Assembly (NCBI GenBank): GCA_963691815.1
Contig: OY829651.1
Location: forward strand, 33,056,504-33,120,503
Source: Echiichthys vipera
Lineage: Eukaryota > Chordata > Actinopteri > Perciformes > Trachinidae
Direction of reading: 5' to 3'
DNA length: 64,000 nt
Shown: positions 22,869 to 33,477 of the stretch, piece after piece
How positions within the stretch are numbered: position 1 is the first letter of the stretch
Layout of the letters: every line of letters begins with the position of its first letter
Made by a program: the position numbers and the translations under genes
The notes under the pieces: model-generated
What the model saw: the letters and a program-made list of their open reading frames with translations, nothing else
What the model was told of the DNA's origin: nothing
The model's database searches: none

Positions 22869-23725
22869 AATCTACCTCTAAAGTGCCGCTCACGTTCAGC
22901 GGGAGTCAAATGGCTACAACCTAGCTGCATGGGTTCCTCCTGGACTGGAGCGGAGGAAAGGGGAACCCGGTTGCTCACAGCTACATAGGGAGTAGACGCA
23001 GGGGAACTAGTGAGGGAACCTGGCGTAACTGGGGGAACTGACCGACTCTCACGGCGCCTCTCACGTAGACGGTTGTCAATCTTAATGGTGAGGCTAATAA
23101 GCTCCTGAAGGTTAGCAGTCTCAGATCTCCCCACTAAACTATCCTTAACCTACTCATTAAGACCCTTAAAGAAAATACTCTAGAGAGCCTGATCATCCCA
23201 TCCTAATTCTGCCGCTAGAGTGCGAAACTCAACGGAGTAATCTGCAACACAAGCGGTCGAAAACAGACATAATCTCACTGGAGAACTGTTGGAAAGTGGC
23301 CTGCCGAGTCAGGGGATTATTCCAAAACGCAGCTTCCCAGACTCGAGGCCTACCAGACAACAAACCAAGCACATAGGCTATCTTGGTGCTATCGTTAGCA
23401 TATGTGAGAGGCTGCTGACCAAAAACCAGAGGGCATTGGAACAGAAAAATCCTGCATTCACTCAGTGTACCACAATAACGCTCTGGTGCCGGAACATAGG
23501 GCTCATGAGGGAGGAGAGTACGGTAGTAGTGGGTGACTCAGCATTCACCGGAGCAGCAAGGAGAGGTCCTACCTGTGCCTCCAAACGAGTTAAGCAGGCA
23601 GTCAACTGACCAAGACTCTCCATGATCCCTTGTAACATCAGCGAATGTTTACAGAGCAGTACTCCCTGGGAGGTGACTACGTGACAAACGGAAAAACCCG
23701 GGGGGTCGATGTCCGCGGGGTCCAT
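22775..23725 (-). pseudogene. Gypsy gag, frameshifted
   Basis: The start MDPADIDPPGFSV at 23725 and the phrase IMESLGQLTACLTRLEAQVG are typical of the N-terminus of fish Gypsy gag. After a frameshifted middle, the nucleocapsid part (23134-22775) carries a CCHC knuckle [15 protein letters not shown]. Gag would assemble the virus-like particle. The knuckle runs out of frame with the protease that follows. Confidence 0.85.
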
Positions 23726-23749
23726 GTTAATGGCCGGACCGTTCTTTCA

Positions 23750-24879
23750 TGAACGGTACAGAGATAACACAAAAAGACTGGACCCAATGCAGACACAGAC
23801 ACGGAATAAAAGTACAAACAAATGTTTAATAACAACTACAAACAAAACGTAAAAGGGGAAACAGGGAAACAGGAATACTATGAACGAGACGGTCGAGAAA
23901 AAACAGGAACGAGGAGACGACGGACAATCAGGGAGACGGACGAGGAAACAGGAACACGGGAAACTACTGAGAAACAAAATACAAACAACGATTAAATAAA
24001 CTTATCACCGGGGAGCGTGAAAACCACAAATGAGAAAGGAATGTCAATCCGGGGGGAATAGTTTACCAATAAAGGAATACAACGATCCAGCGCTGCATGC
24101 CTGTCAGCTCAGGGTATAAGTAGTCACCAGGGGCCTCATGTATCAGTTCCTCCCCTCCTGTCCCCCTGCCCGTTGCGATGATACTTTGGCGGTAGGCCGA
24201 AATCCTCCGCTTCACCTCCACCTTCACGTCGGACCTTTTTTTTTATTTCAGTGGGTTTGCGCAACTCCGACCCCACAGCGTTCACTGCCTCACACGCACC
24301 TTCCCACTCAAATTTATTTTTCTTTGTGTTTATCCCTGAGAAGAGGCTACCAAATAAAACAGCTCTGTGGTCTCCACTTCATTTAATACAATTTCGAGCT
24401 CAGACTCTTTGAAGTTGCACTTCTTACCTTTACTCATCGTTTAAATCTGATGGTGCAGAGAGGGAATCCCCGGTGCAGGCCCTATTTAAATATATTTGCA
24501 TATATATTTGCATATTTAAATGGGGGCGTGGGCAGGGAGGAGTTTAGCACTTCTACATGTGTGCACAATTCCACGTTGATTGGGATGTACAAAGGAAAAG
24601 TGCTTGGATCCATGCGTACGCTCACTTTGATACATCAGAATTTTTTTTGTGCGTACGACAGTTTCTGGATTCTAGCGTACGCCATGTTTCAGTAAGAAAT
24701 CCACGCAAGCCTTAGTACATGAGGCCCCAGGTGATTAGTATAACAGGCTGCAGCTTTGGGGAAACACGCCTACCGGACCTAGACGACAAAAAACAAGAGG
24801 GAGACACACATGCAGGGAAACACAGACAGAGGGAGACGAACTCACACAAAAGGAAGAGAGGAGGATACTGATACTGACA
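23750..24879 (-). repeat. Gypsy 5' LTR with internal MITE
   Basis: The LTR begins at about 24879 (TGTCAGTATC on the minus strand) and ends at 23750 (...GTTCA), immediately before gag. It is homologous to the 59418-59873 LTR (GGTAGGCGTGTT, ACTAATC, CATTTGGGTCC equivalents). A 597-bp MITE occupies 24131-24727, so the LTR proper is about 530 bp. Confidence 0.75.
24131..24727. mobile_element. MITE with GGGCCTCATGTA termini
   Basis: The ends GGGCCTCATGTA and TACATGAGGCCC are perfect 12-bp inverted repeats, and CAG flanks both sides (24128-24130, 24728-24730), consistent with a 3-bp target duplication. The inside has several GCGTACGC-type palindromes near the right end and an AT palindrome at about 24484-24520. 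It carries no coding sequence. The superfamily is not certain. Confidence 0.75.
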
Positions 24880-24888
24880 AAAGTTTTT

Positions 24889-24992
24889 GTGCGTCTTGTC
24901 CAACTATTTTTGAATATTTTCATCTGACCAAATCTGCAGTAAACACTCCACCTCTGCATCACATCAACGTGAACCTTTTGCCACCATTGTTT
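24889..24992 (-). pseudogene. Myb/SANT-like Harbinger protein fragment (copy i)
   Basis: The minus strand reads MVAKGSR, a stop, then CDAEVECLLQIWSDENIQK, a stop, then LDKTHKN. It parallels 28418-28540 and 36874-37010. Harbinger transposons are known to encode a Myb/SANT (trihelix-like) DNA-binding protein alongside the transposase, and this looks like its first exon. Two nonsense codons and the Gypsy insertion destroy it. Confidence 0.6.
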
Positions 24993-25269
24993 TAAATTTC
25001 CGCGCGCGGTCTGTCCTTTTTCTGAAAAGGCGCACATAAAATGATGTCAGAACCGCCGTAGGCCTCGTGCTCGTACACGTGCTCACGCTCGTGCTCGTAC
25101 ATGTGCAAACGTGCTTTACAGAAGCCCACCTCTCCCAAACGGACCATGGCCGGCAAGCGTACCGCTCCTAGGCACAGTACGGTTGCACTCACACTGGTCA
25201 AACAAACTAGACTTTAGTCGTGAAACGTGCTTGGGCACGGTATGGATGGACAGTGTGAGTGCGCCCTGA

Positions 25270-26413
25270 GACAACACCGGCAGCTTGAGTGATGAACGAG
25301 CAGCCTGCAATAATATGCCTCTATGACAGGCTGCTATAGCTCTCCCCGATTCAAAGGGACTTTTATACTTTTTTTTTTAACTCTTAACATATATGCATAT
25401 ATGCAAATGTGCTTGCAATTCGGTTGTGCCTCAGGTAGAGACATATTCATCTCACACTTACAAAGAATCAAACATTTTCTTTCTCCAGTCCCTGCCTTTT
25501 CAGTGGCCCAGTTTTCTGCAGATAATTTAAACTGCAGGTGTTTGATTGTCTGTGCTCTGCAGAGTCAGGCTCTCATTCCCCTGCCGGTACACTCCTTGAA
25601 GCATTTGCTAACAACTTATTTTCTTCTCATAGTTTCCGAAATTTACACCGGCCAAGCATATTTTTTGACCAGCCAAAATAATAAATCACCTCAGTTAAAA
25701 CGTCATCTGCATTTTTTATTACCAGAGTCAGGGACCATGATTTTTGATTTGGAATAATTAATTCTTGTGTTACACTCCAGCAAATACTGCTGATAGGACT
25801 TCCTAAAAAACATCTGGCAACCTACAACTAATTGGTAATTGGTAACTAATCCCCACACTGGTTCCCAGTAAGCCCCATAGTTGATTTTAAAGTTGTATTA
25901 CTTATTTATAGATCTCTACATGGAGTTGGCCATAAATATTTTATTTTTCCCCTCAGATTTCACCCGTTTTCTTTCTCTACTTCCATTACATTTAAAAGTC
26001 AGCTCTACTGCATGTGCTATAGCAGCTTGACACCATGTTCATCCTGGCATTCTCCAACTGCTATTTATGAGCAATATAACCTTGTTAGACCACTTAGATC
26101 AATGGGGAGTAGACTGCTAGGTATGTCCAAGGAAAAATTAAAACATAAAGAAGGTTCTTGAAGTCATTATGCAGCACAGCGCTAGAACCAACTGGCTGAT
26201 GGTCTGAGGAATGCCTCAATGTATAATCTCTTTTTTCAGTCTTTTAAGTTGTTGAGTATTTTAAACATGGACTTGTGTCTGTAGAGCACCTTGAATCTAC
26301 CTGTGTATGAAACATTCTTTAGAAACAAAACTGGCTTGCCTTCAAGGGCGATGCTATGCTCCCCCTCCACATAAATGTTTCATTAGTTTATTTGTTTATA
26401 TATGCATGTGTGT
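25270..26413. other. Unrecognised sequence
   Basis: An open frame at 25323-25757 (144 codons) is low in coding character, with poly-T-derived residues and no motif. I see no repeat that I can name. Confidence 0.35.
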
Positions 26414-26685
26414 ATTCAATTCAATTCAATTTTATTTACAGTGCCAATTCATAACAAAGGTTATCTCAGGACACTTTACAGAGTAGGTATAAAACACAGA
26501 GACCAGAGACCCAACAATTCCCCCTTGTGCGCACAGTGGCAAAGAAAACCTTCCCTTGTACGGGCAGGAACGTGGAACGGACCCAGCTCTATGGTGGACA
26601 GAAATCTTTCTGTAACGGTTGGGGAGGAAGAAAAGGAGAGAGGAGAGAAAAGAGACAGATGGACAAAGAGAGACAAAGTCGTTGG
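26414..26685 (-). mobile_element. 5'-truncated LINE 'J' copy
   Basis: The (ATTCA)n tail at 26414-26432 leads into GTGCCAATTCATAACAAAGG, TTATCTCAGGACACTTTACA, GGCAGGAACGTGGAACGGAC and GGTTGGGGAGGAAGAAAAGG, the same order as the other copies. It breaks off in the purine-rich block. Confidence 0.75.
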
Positions 26686-26744
26686 CATAAGCATATAAAA
26701 TATGAGCGTGATAAAGTATCCATACATCCATTTGTAAGCAAGTA

Positions 26745-26832
26745 TCCCAGTCAGGGCTGATGCTGATCCCATCTGATATTGGGCGAGTGGAGGGGAACAT
26801 CCTGGACAGGTAACCAGACTATCACAGGGCAG
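26745..26832. repeat. Fragment of an abundant fish repeat
   Basis: The phrases TATCCCAGTCAGGGCTGATG, 'ttgggcgagtggaggggaacatcctggacagg' (broken here for length: TTGGGCGAGTGGAGGGG, then CATCCTGGACAGG) and CACAGGGCAGACACATAG resemble a common teleost dispersed repeat. It is non-coding. The full element is not present. Confidence 0.4.
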
Positions 26833-26838
26833 ACACAT

Positions 26839-27400
26839 AGGCCCAATCCCATTTCTCATTTGTACCCCAACGTTACAAGGGGTAGGGGATGAAAATCTAT
26901 CCCTACGAAATGGGACACCCCTACGAATGCGATACGTCATTACGTACAGCTTTACATTAGCAGACACAATATTGTTTGGCTGGAGATTCAACATGCTGTC
27001 CTCAGCTGTTATTGCTTGCATCGGCATCCTTTGCGCTTGTCTGCAGCAAAGTGAAGACAAAAACATGAAAACGTCTTAACTGCCTGAGAGTGCTGATGAA
27101 CCAGTATACAGTATGTAGTATAGAGTGCAAAAAAGTTTTGTAGTTTGCCTAGACACACAACATGCTAACTAACGCATTTGTGTCATTAGTTTCTTTCAAT
27201 TAAATTTAATAATAAACAATATCTCATAGCCCTCCAATTGAAGTGTTGGTCTGGAAAAACTCTGTTTGGAAGGCCATCTAGCCCTCCGCCTTAGCTCTAC
27301 CTCTCGATTCCAGAGGGAATTGAGACACCCCTACCCCTACACATAAAAGCGCAAAACTGAGGAGTAGGGCTAAGGGGTAGGGGCAAGGGGTGAAATTTAC
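26839..27400. repeat. Possible diverged MITE
   Basis: The left edge has GGCCCAATCCCATTTCTC followed by an A/G-rich 'ggggtagggg' region. The right edge at 27300-27395 has the complementary themes (CACCCCTACCCCTACAC, GGGTAGGGGCAAGGGGTG). The mirrored composition suggests a small inverted-repeat element, but the terminal repeat does not match cleanly on the right. Confidence 0.35.
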
Positions 27401-27499
27401 CATATGAATTATCCTTATCCGTAGCCGTAATCGGATAAAATATCCACTACTTGCCTGTAATTCAGAAACATATAAATTGGAGTAAAAATTGCTAAACTA

Positions 27500-27722
27500 T
27501 GCATTAATGCCTGTTGGATTGGTTAACAAGCTCTTCAGTCGCAGCGATGGCACTCATACTCCCCCTTTGTATTATATATTTGCGCTATGTGAATCTGCTT
27601 CTCTAATTCAATTTGTTTAAACATGTTTCGTTTCTCCTTAAACGTAGCACATTGGATAATAAATCTTATAAGAAAAGCTTTCAAGGCTTCCCATGCTACA
27701 CCCATTGTTTAGCTGTACGTAC
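27500..27722 (-). pseudogene. L1-clade ORF2 fragment
   Basis: The minus strand reads WEALKAFLIRFIIQCATFKE, then KRNMFKQIELEKQI, to a stop. The WEA-KA-IRG-II pattern with a following LE-x-I helix matches the linker between endonuclease and RT in the L1 ORF2 at 5870-5990 (WEAGKAYIRGAIISYTSAQK). It is a short, old fragment. Confidence 0.5.
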
Positions 27723-27825
27723 ATAGGGTTCTTTGAAGAGGGTCATTTGGGCTCATAAAGATTCCCTAAAGCCATCCCCAAAGAAATCTCAGTCAAAACT
27801 GACAACTGGACTTGGTTATTTGTCT

Positions 27826-27872
27826 AGGAAGACGTTTCACCTCTAATCCAAGAGGCTTCATCAGTTCATGTA
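27826..27872 (-). ncRNA. Hammerhead-ribozyme-like core
   Basis: On the minus strand, CTGATGA (27858-27864) is followed by a stem CCTCT/AGAGG closed by a short loop, then GAAAC (27834-27838) and GTC. This matches the conserved hammerhead core. Penelope-like elements are known to carry such ribozymes. Helix III would be only ACGU, a palindrome, which suits the dimeric type I form. Helix I is weak here (GAA/TTC plus mismatches), so this copy may be inactive. Confidence 0.55.
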
Positions 27873-28249
27873 CGCAACTGACCAGGCTGCGACTGGTCCA
27901 ACTATCTGGTGTGGTGATCCAGGTATTTAACCTTTCACAAGGCCAAGGATGTCACTGGAACCCTTTGTGCTCCAAGAGTCAAAGACCACCATTAAGTGAC
28001 AGTTGTTGGTTTCAACTTCGTTAGTGTTCTATTAAGTCTTAACGACAAGTCGTTGGAGTCACAGGAGGCCATTTGTGAACAGTTGTTCTTTGAGGTTAGA
28101 TTGTTGCATCTCCTGGGAAGGGATGAAAAGGCAGCATTGTTAATTGGAGATAATTGGTGTCTCAGACATCCTCCTCTGTTTAACGATGGTTTCTACATTT
28201 TTACATAGATGGCTTCTTTTACTCCTCTTTCAAATCATCTGTCCTTTCT

Positions 28250-28724
28250 GTCGAGGATGGTGGGCTTTTGTGAAGCACGTTTGCACATGTATGAGCACGA
28301 GCTTGCGCACGTGTACGAGCACGAGCAAGAGGCCTATGGCGGTTCTGACGTCATTTTATGTGCGTCTGTTCGGACATAGAAAAAAGAAGGATGGACCATG
28401 CGCGGACATTTAAAACAATGGTGGCGAAAGGTTCACGAGAGGTGGAGTGTTTACTGCAGATTTGGTCGGATCAAAATATTCAAAAACAGTTGGACAAGAC
28501 ACACAAAAACTCAGAGGTCTGTCGAAAGATTTGTAAAAAAAAGCGACGCATCACAATGACGTCAATCAATGCGTGTGACGTATTACGGAATGATGACTTA
28601 TAGGCAGCAAGAAATATTCGCCGAGGCCCGGGTAGTGTGAGTAAAAACTAGCCTGGGTCGCGGGTGGAGAAGGAGGGGGGAACAAATACCCTAAAGCACG
28701 GAGCACGGTACGGATGGACAGTGT
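28250..28724 (+). mobile_element. Harbinger-type element (copy ii), both ends trimmed
   Basis: The interior matches copies i and iii: ACGTTTGCACATGTATGAGC, GGTTCTGACGTCATTTTATG, the Myb-like coding piece, TGACGTCAATCAATGCGTG and the terminal CGGATGGACAGTGT. The outermost GGGCGCACT-type bases are missing on both sides, so it lacks clean termini. It lies within the Penelope fragment. Confidence 0.75.
28418..28540 (+). pseudogene. Myb/SANT-like Harbinger protein fragment (copy ii)
   Basis: It is open from ATG 28418: MVAKGSREVECLLQIWSDQ, then NIQKQLDKTHKNSEVCRKIC. Compared with copy iii it lacks four residues (the W-C-D-A part) through an in-frame 12-base deletion, removing one of the tryptophans typical of the SANT/Myb fold. 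This is probably the first exon of the Harbinger DNA-binding partner gene. The rest of the gene and the transposase are absent. Confidence 0.6.
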
Positions 28725-28859
28725 CCAGGCCTGAGGAGTTAGCTCTCCTGTGTTTGGCCATGCGTCTATGCAGTGGTTATTTTGTTTCTGTGGCTAGCTT
28801 GACTTTTTCATGGCCTGCTTTCAAAGATATAGACCAACTCCAGCATTGGAATTACTAGA

Positions 28860-29065
28860 AAAGGGGAAAAGTGTTGAAAGGCATTTTAAGAGCAACTGTT
28901 ATTAGCGCTGTCTGTGGATGACAGGAACACTAACAGCTTGTGTTGTTGGAGTTGCTGTTCCACAACAACAATCCTGCAGAATAGATTCCTGTTTTTATTT
29001 TACTCGATATTTTGCAAATGCTTTGTTGTGGCTTATATAGCTCAAATCTGGCATTGCACAGAAAT
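28860..29065. other. Unrecognised sequence
   Basis: No gene or nameable repeat precedes the TG-rich block. Confidence 0.3.
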
Positions 29066-29176
29066 TTTCTACTGTGTGTGTGTGTGTGTGTGTGAGTGTG
29101 TGTGAGTGTACGAGAGCAATGGAAAAACTGTATATAATGTACATTGCCCTACTACAAGATCTCTGCAGAGATCTTC

Positions 29177-29213
<37 letters not shown>

Positions 29214-29317
29214 TGTGTGTGCGTGTTCATGTGTGCATGTGTGTGTGTGTGTGTTTGTGAGTGTGTGTGCGAGAGCAATGGAAAAACTGTATATACTGTA
29301 CATTGCCCTACTACAAC
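29066..29317. repeat. Tandem duplication containing (TG)n
   Basis: Two copies of the unit TTCTACTG-(TG)n-GAGAGCAATGGAAAAACTGTATAnTGTACATTGCCCTACTACAA lie at 29066-29157 and 29173-29317. A CTCTGCAGAGATC spacer separates them. The TG tract is longer and interrupted in the second copy. All open frames here come from the dinucleotide repeat. Confidence 0.85.
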
Positions 29318-31458
29318 ACCCCAGAGTTCTCTAAAATGACGAAGGCAAAGAGAGTAGCAACATACATAGATATATTTACTTTTGTTTTGTCGTGTAAATA
29401 CTTACCAAAATGTTTTTTGTTGTCATGATGTAAGTTATTTCTAATACCCATCTTACTTATAGGGTTACATCAGTGCATGTATTCAAACTCAAGTTTAAAA
29501 AAAAATGGAAGAAAAACGTGGGTCTGTGTATCTGTATGTAAAAAAATGTAATTTGTTATTTGTTTCAAAACCAAAAATACAAAACAAGTTTTGGTGTCAG
29601 AATTAAAAAACAAAAACAAACACACTCCCTTTTTAGTTTTTGACTTTGCTTTTATGTTTTTGGTTTTCGGATTTAAGAATGAAGTTTTGAGTTCATTTAG
29701 CCAATTTTATTTTTTTGCTTGAAACAAAAAACGGAAGTCAAATGGTGTCCTTCAAAATAAAACTATACCTGTGTCCTGATGCTGCCTAGCCCAGAGCCGG
29801 GCCATAACACATGAAACTAGATGTTCTAAAGAATCTATTGGTGCCAACCATGTCATGCTGCTAAATAGCGCTCACAAGTTTTTGGTCAGAGAAAAACTGC
29901 CATGGCCATTTTCAAAGGGCTCCTTCAAGTCTACCCTTTAAAGACATGCCCACTTATAATAACAATAATCCCATAAACAATAACAATAATCCCATAAAGT
30001 TTGGTGCAAAAAACATGCTGTTTTTATCATGAAGTACAAATGTGTGTTATTTTTGCCTATTCAGGAAAGGAAAGAGATATAGGCAAGATGTCTTGCATCT
30101 GCTCTTATTACACTAAAGCTTACTCAGTCTCTCAGAGAAAGAGCTACAATGTTTGTCCAGGGCGTTCTTGATACATCGCAATTGATAATAATTGTTTAGT
30201 GTCCTTCTCTCCACCACAACTCCAAAATTGTTTGTTGTGGTTATTGGAATTAAATGTAAACTTTTAAAATTCAAACTGATTCCTTCAACCTTTGTCTACA
30301 TTGCTTGTGCTCCATCCCTCTCTCTTCTCTCTTTTTCTTTGTCTCTATCCCTCTATTCTTCATTGCTTTCTCTCTCATCCAACCCCCAACCCCCACCACC
30401 ACCTTCTCTTTCGCCAACAAGCAGATCACAGTGCTTTAAATTGCTGGTGTTTCCTCTGTCTCTCCATCCTCCCTCTACTTCTTACTAGGATTCACTCCCC
30501 CTCTTTCACTTCTCGTCTGGGATGTCAAAGGAGCTGGAGGTCTGAGACCTGTCAAAGCAGAATAATTGTTCCAAGATGAAAGGGCAGATCCAGGCCTCAG
30601 GATATTGAAAAAGGACAGAAGGAAGTTAAATATATAAATAATATCAGCGCGAAGGAGTCTTTGACACAGTGTCAATAACTGCTCATGGACTCCAAACAAA
30701 CTGCGAAACTAGGCGGCACAGATCAAATATGAATCAAGATTCCCTTTCTGTATTACATATTCCTTGCATAACATGTTATCAGAAACATAATTTAGAGTAC
30801 CATTTATCTGTAAAATGAGAGCAAACAATTTCCGAGAGGTGAGGTAGAAAACGAGGACTTTTTTTAACAGATCGTTTTATTGTGCTGTCAGGATAATGAT
30901 ATAGTGACATTTTCAGCAAAAATTAAAAATAAACATTTTCATAGAAGCTTACCAACTTGGTGTTGAATAAAGATCATTTAAGAAAGACACTAAAAAATTC
31001 AGGTGTCTTTGCAAGAACATAGGTCTATTTGTAAAATGAATAATGTTTTGAAGATTTGGCATTTCTGTCTTTATCTGTGTAAAAACTTTATACCTCCCAC
31101 GTTGCTTGTTTGCCATACTGAGGGACTCTAGGGACAGCAATGTTTGTTGTAATGCTTGTAATAGTATAAACAGTCATGGTCCCTAGGGGCTGGTATTTTA
31201 AATCAATCTCACAGTATTATACTGTTTGGATTGGATTAAATCCTGATCAGATCTGATAATTGTGTATTTCAAAACGGATCAAAATTTCCAATCTTGAAGA
31301 TTTCGGATCCTGAAGATTTTTTGATCCTACCTTTTGGACTTCAAAACTTAAGGCACGAAACTGAATTGGGGACTCCTCTGCCTCATTTATCAATTCCCCA
31401 ACACAGGCATACCCTGGGAACTCTCCCCTCCAATGATATTGAGGACTATGTCATCTTA
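29318..31458. other. Unrecognised sequence with a pyrimidine-rich tract
   Basis: A C/T-rich stretch at about 30305-30420 (CTCTCTCTTCTCTC, then CCCCCAACCCCCACCACC) creates open frames with no motif. Short direct repeats of ACAATAATCCCATAAA lie near 29955-29998. Nothing else is recognisable. Confidence 0.35.
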
Positions 31459-32329
31459 GGGCGCACTCACACTGTCCTTCCGCACCGCGACAAAACCGTT
31501 TTTTCGGGTCAAGCCTAGTGCGTTTGACCAGTGTGAGTGCACCCGCTCCGCGCATAACTGCTTTTGTAGAGCGCGTTTGCACATGTACGAGCACGAGCGT
31601 GCGCACGTGTACACTCTAAAAAAAATTACACTGGCTCAACTTAAAAAAATTGTTGTAACAATTTGCATTTATCTTATTAAGTAATTCCAACTAAGCCATA
31701 ATTGAGTATTTTCCATGAGACTTTTATAGCTGGACTAACTCAATTAGTTTAGTACAACCAACACAATTTGTTTTGTCCTCTACAAGCTTAATTATGTTGA
31801 ACCAACTCAATTTTTATATCAAAGATTTAGTGTTAATAAGTAGTCAAATTACTCTATTTAAGTTGCTATAATGCCTTTATTTTAATTTCCTTCAACTCAG
31901 AAAAGTCAATGCAAATTGTTACCTCAATTTTATTGAGTATAAGTAACTTATTTCACTAAAGTCAGAATAAATTAGACATGGTAATTGCAGTTTTACTGTC
32001 AAAATGTATTTATTGTAAACTTCTAATCAATAACAATTTTATTGCAATGAACCAGCAATATCAGGTGAATGACATTGTTGCAGATGTGGTAAACACTAAA
32101 GACCTGCCAAAATATCCTGTTTCTGTGCGATATCAGCACTTGAAGAACAGAAACCATCAACATTCACTCAATTCCCCTTGTGAAAAATATACTCACAGTA
32201 TAATGTACTTAAATATAAACAGTGTGATGAACTTGCACATTTTAGAAACCGTTTTCATCTTTGAGTGATTATATGATACATCTGTGACAGAATAAAATGT
32301 ATATAGCAAAACTTTCCAAATGTACAGAT

Positions 32330-32610
32330 GTGATGTATAAAACGCATGCAACATTTACTGCAGAATTAGTGGACACCCTAATTCTTCACATTTTTAGTAC
32401 AGCATTTTACTTTAGATCTCAGCTGAGACATTAACTTTTACTGAACTTCAAGTGTACTTCAGGTGTAAACGTGTACTTCAAGTACTTTAAACAAGCACAC
32501 AAAAACTTTTAAAAAGTACAAACACAATGTATAAACATAAATGCAACATTTCCTGCTCAATAAGTGGACAGTCTTCACATTTTTTAGTACAGCAGTTTAC
32601 TTTTCAGAGA
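32330..32610. repeat. Imperfect 80-bp direct duplication past the gene's stop codon
   Basis: The segment at 32335-32415 (GCAACATTTACTGCAGAATT ... CACATTTTTAGTACAGCATT) recurs at 32535-32605 (GCAACATTTCCTGCTCAATA ... CACATTTTTTAGTACAGCAG). The second copy includes the last codons and stop of the SAMD3-like gene. The duplication therefore joins the gene end to the element's terminal region. Confidence 0.7.
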
Positions 32611-33159
32611 CATTACCTTCGGACTTGCTTTCAGACCATCCAGCTCAAGGAACACCTTTTGAAACACTTCAAAAGTGTTTCTCAGTTCCTTCGGGTAGCT
32701 GAGATTGAGTGAGTAGATCAACCCCATTAGCAGGGCACAGGCTCTGGGTACGTCTACGTCTTCCAGGACTTCTGTTCCCTCAATCACAATCTGTGCGCTG
32801 GCTGGATCAGATGTGAAACCTCTGGTTACAATGATCTTCAACACTTCAGAAGTGAGATCTCCATCAACCTAGCATAAATAGGTCAGAATCAATGTCAGAA
32901 TTAAACACGAGTAACAATTAAAAACAAGACTAACACAAAGTATAGTTTTTCTGTGCCAGATTTACCTACCAACTGCTCTTTAAAGAGATTCTCCTCCTTT
33001 TCTCCGAGGTACACCATCACTCCACGGATCGCAACCTCTCTCCTCATTTCCACAGAATCATCCTGTGAATAAGAAGACAACAAATATGTATAAACATACT
33101 CCTCAATGAGGAAGGATGTCTAATCAGGGTTCATACACATTTTTACCGATGATTTTTCA

Positions 33160-33305
33160 AAACAAAAAGGAGAAGAGGACAAGGACATGTGAAAGAGGGA
33201 GATGATGAGAGAAGCACAAGGAGAAGAGGAGCGGAGGAAATGTTTGGGCCAGGAGCAGACAAGGAGGAGGAAGTGAGGATGAGGAGAAGGGGGGGGGGGG
33301 GGGAG
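33160..33305. repeat. Purine-rich intronic tract ending in a G run
   Basis: GGAGAAGAGGA-type sequence runs to a 16-base or longer G run ending near 33303. It lies in the intron between the 33759-33914 and 32970-33062 exons. Confidence 0.85.
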
Positions 33306-33477
33306 TTTTTTTTACTTATTTCAAGTGAAAAATTAGCATTAATGGGTGAAATTTAACTTGTAAATAAGTCAAAAACAGCTTACTTTGAGGTTATGTCTTA
33401 ATTTTAAGAGTAATGACACATTTTGAGAAGAAATATGACAAATATTCTTTGTAAGATTTTGAGTTTTTGCTGTGAAG

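Larger units (their letters stand above)
19483..24879 (-). mobile_element. Ty3/Gypsy chromovirus-like retrotransposon, degenerate
   Basis: The 5' LTR is on the right (23750-24879, with a MITE inside). Going left on the minus strand follow gag with a zinc knuckle, protease, RT, RNase H and integrase, then a truncated 3' LTR (19483-19737). This domain order with integrase last is that of Ty3/Gypsy. Many stops and frameshifts make it dead. It interrupts Harbinger copy i and is itself interrupted, which fixes three insertion steps in time. Confidence 0.9.
19322..25266. mobile_element. Harbinger-type element (copy i), split by a Gypsy
   Basis: The termini are GGGCGCACTCACACTGTCC (19322) and its inverse (ending 25266), flanked by a 3-bp duplication TGA (19319-19321 and 25267-25269). 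Copies ii (28250) and iii (31459) share the interior, including 'gagcacgagc' repeats and a Myb/SANT-like coding piece. Three-base target duplications and a Myb-like gene are established features of PIF/Harbinger transposons. No DDE transposase is visible, so it is non-autonomous. A Gypsy (19483-24879) interrupts it. Confidence 0.75.
27795..28790 (-). pseudogene. Penelope-like element 3' part, split by a Harbinger copy
   Basis: On the minus strand, 28790-28725 matches the GIY-YIG region of the second Penelope copy (ACTGCATAGACGCATGGCC). It is broken by Harbinger sequence (28724-28250). It then resumes as the segment equivalent to WFERGVKEAIYVK and the LSP-NAA-SLPRR region, ending with the 3' UTR. 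Some 60 bases are lost at the break. The 3' UTR shares GGAGCACAAAGGGTT and the TTAAATACCTGGATC phrase with 62100-62170. It is non-functional. Confidence 0.8.

Noticed and set aside
25323..25757. 144-codon frame
   Set aside because: Poly-T-derived start, no motif, no splice context and no similarity to any element here.
26839..27400. A confident full MITE with GGCCCAATCCC termini
   Set aside because: Only the left terminus is clear; the right side lacks a matching inverted end, so it is listed at low confidence only.
28250..28724. A clean Harbinger insertion with target duplication in the Penelope fragment
   Set aside because: Both outer termini are missing and about 60 bases of Penelope sequence are lost, so the junctions are not simple insertion junctions.
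29074..29339. Cys/Val- and His/Thr-repeat proteins
   Set aside because: Dinucleotide-repeat translations; the same applies to frames at 50558-50803 and 51369-51698.
30192..30579. Overlapping 98- and 95-codon frames
   Set aside because: Both derive from a C/T-rich low-complexity tract.
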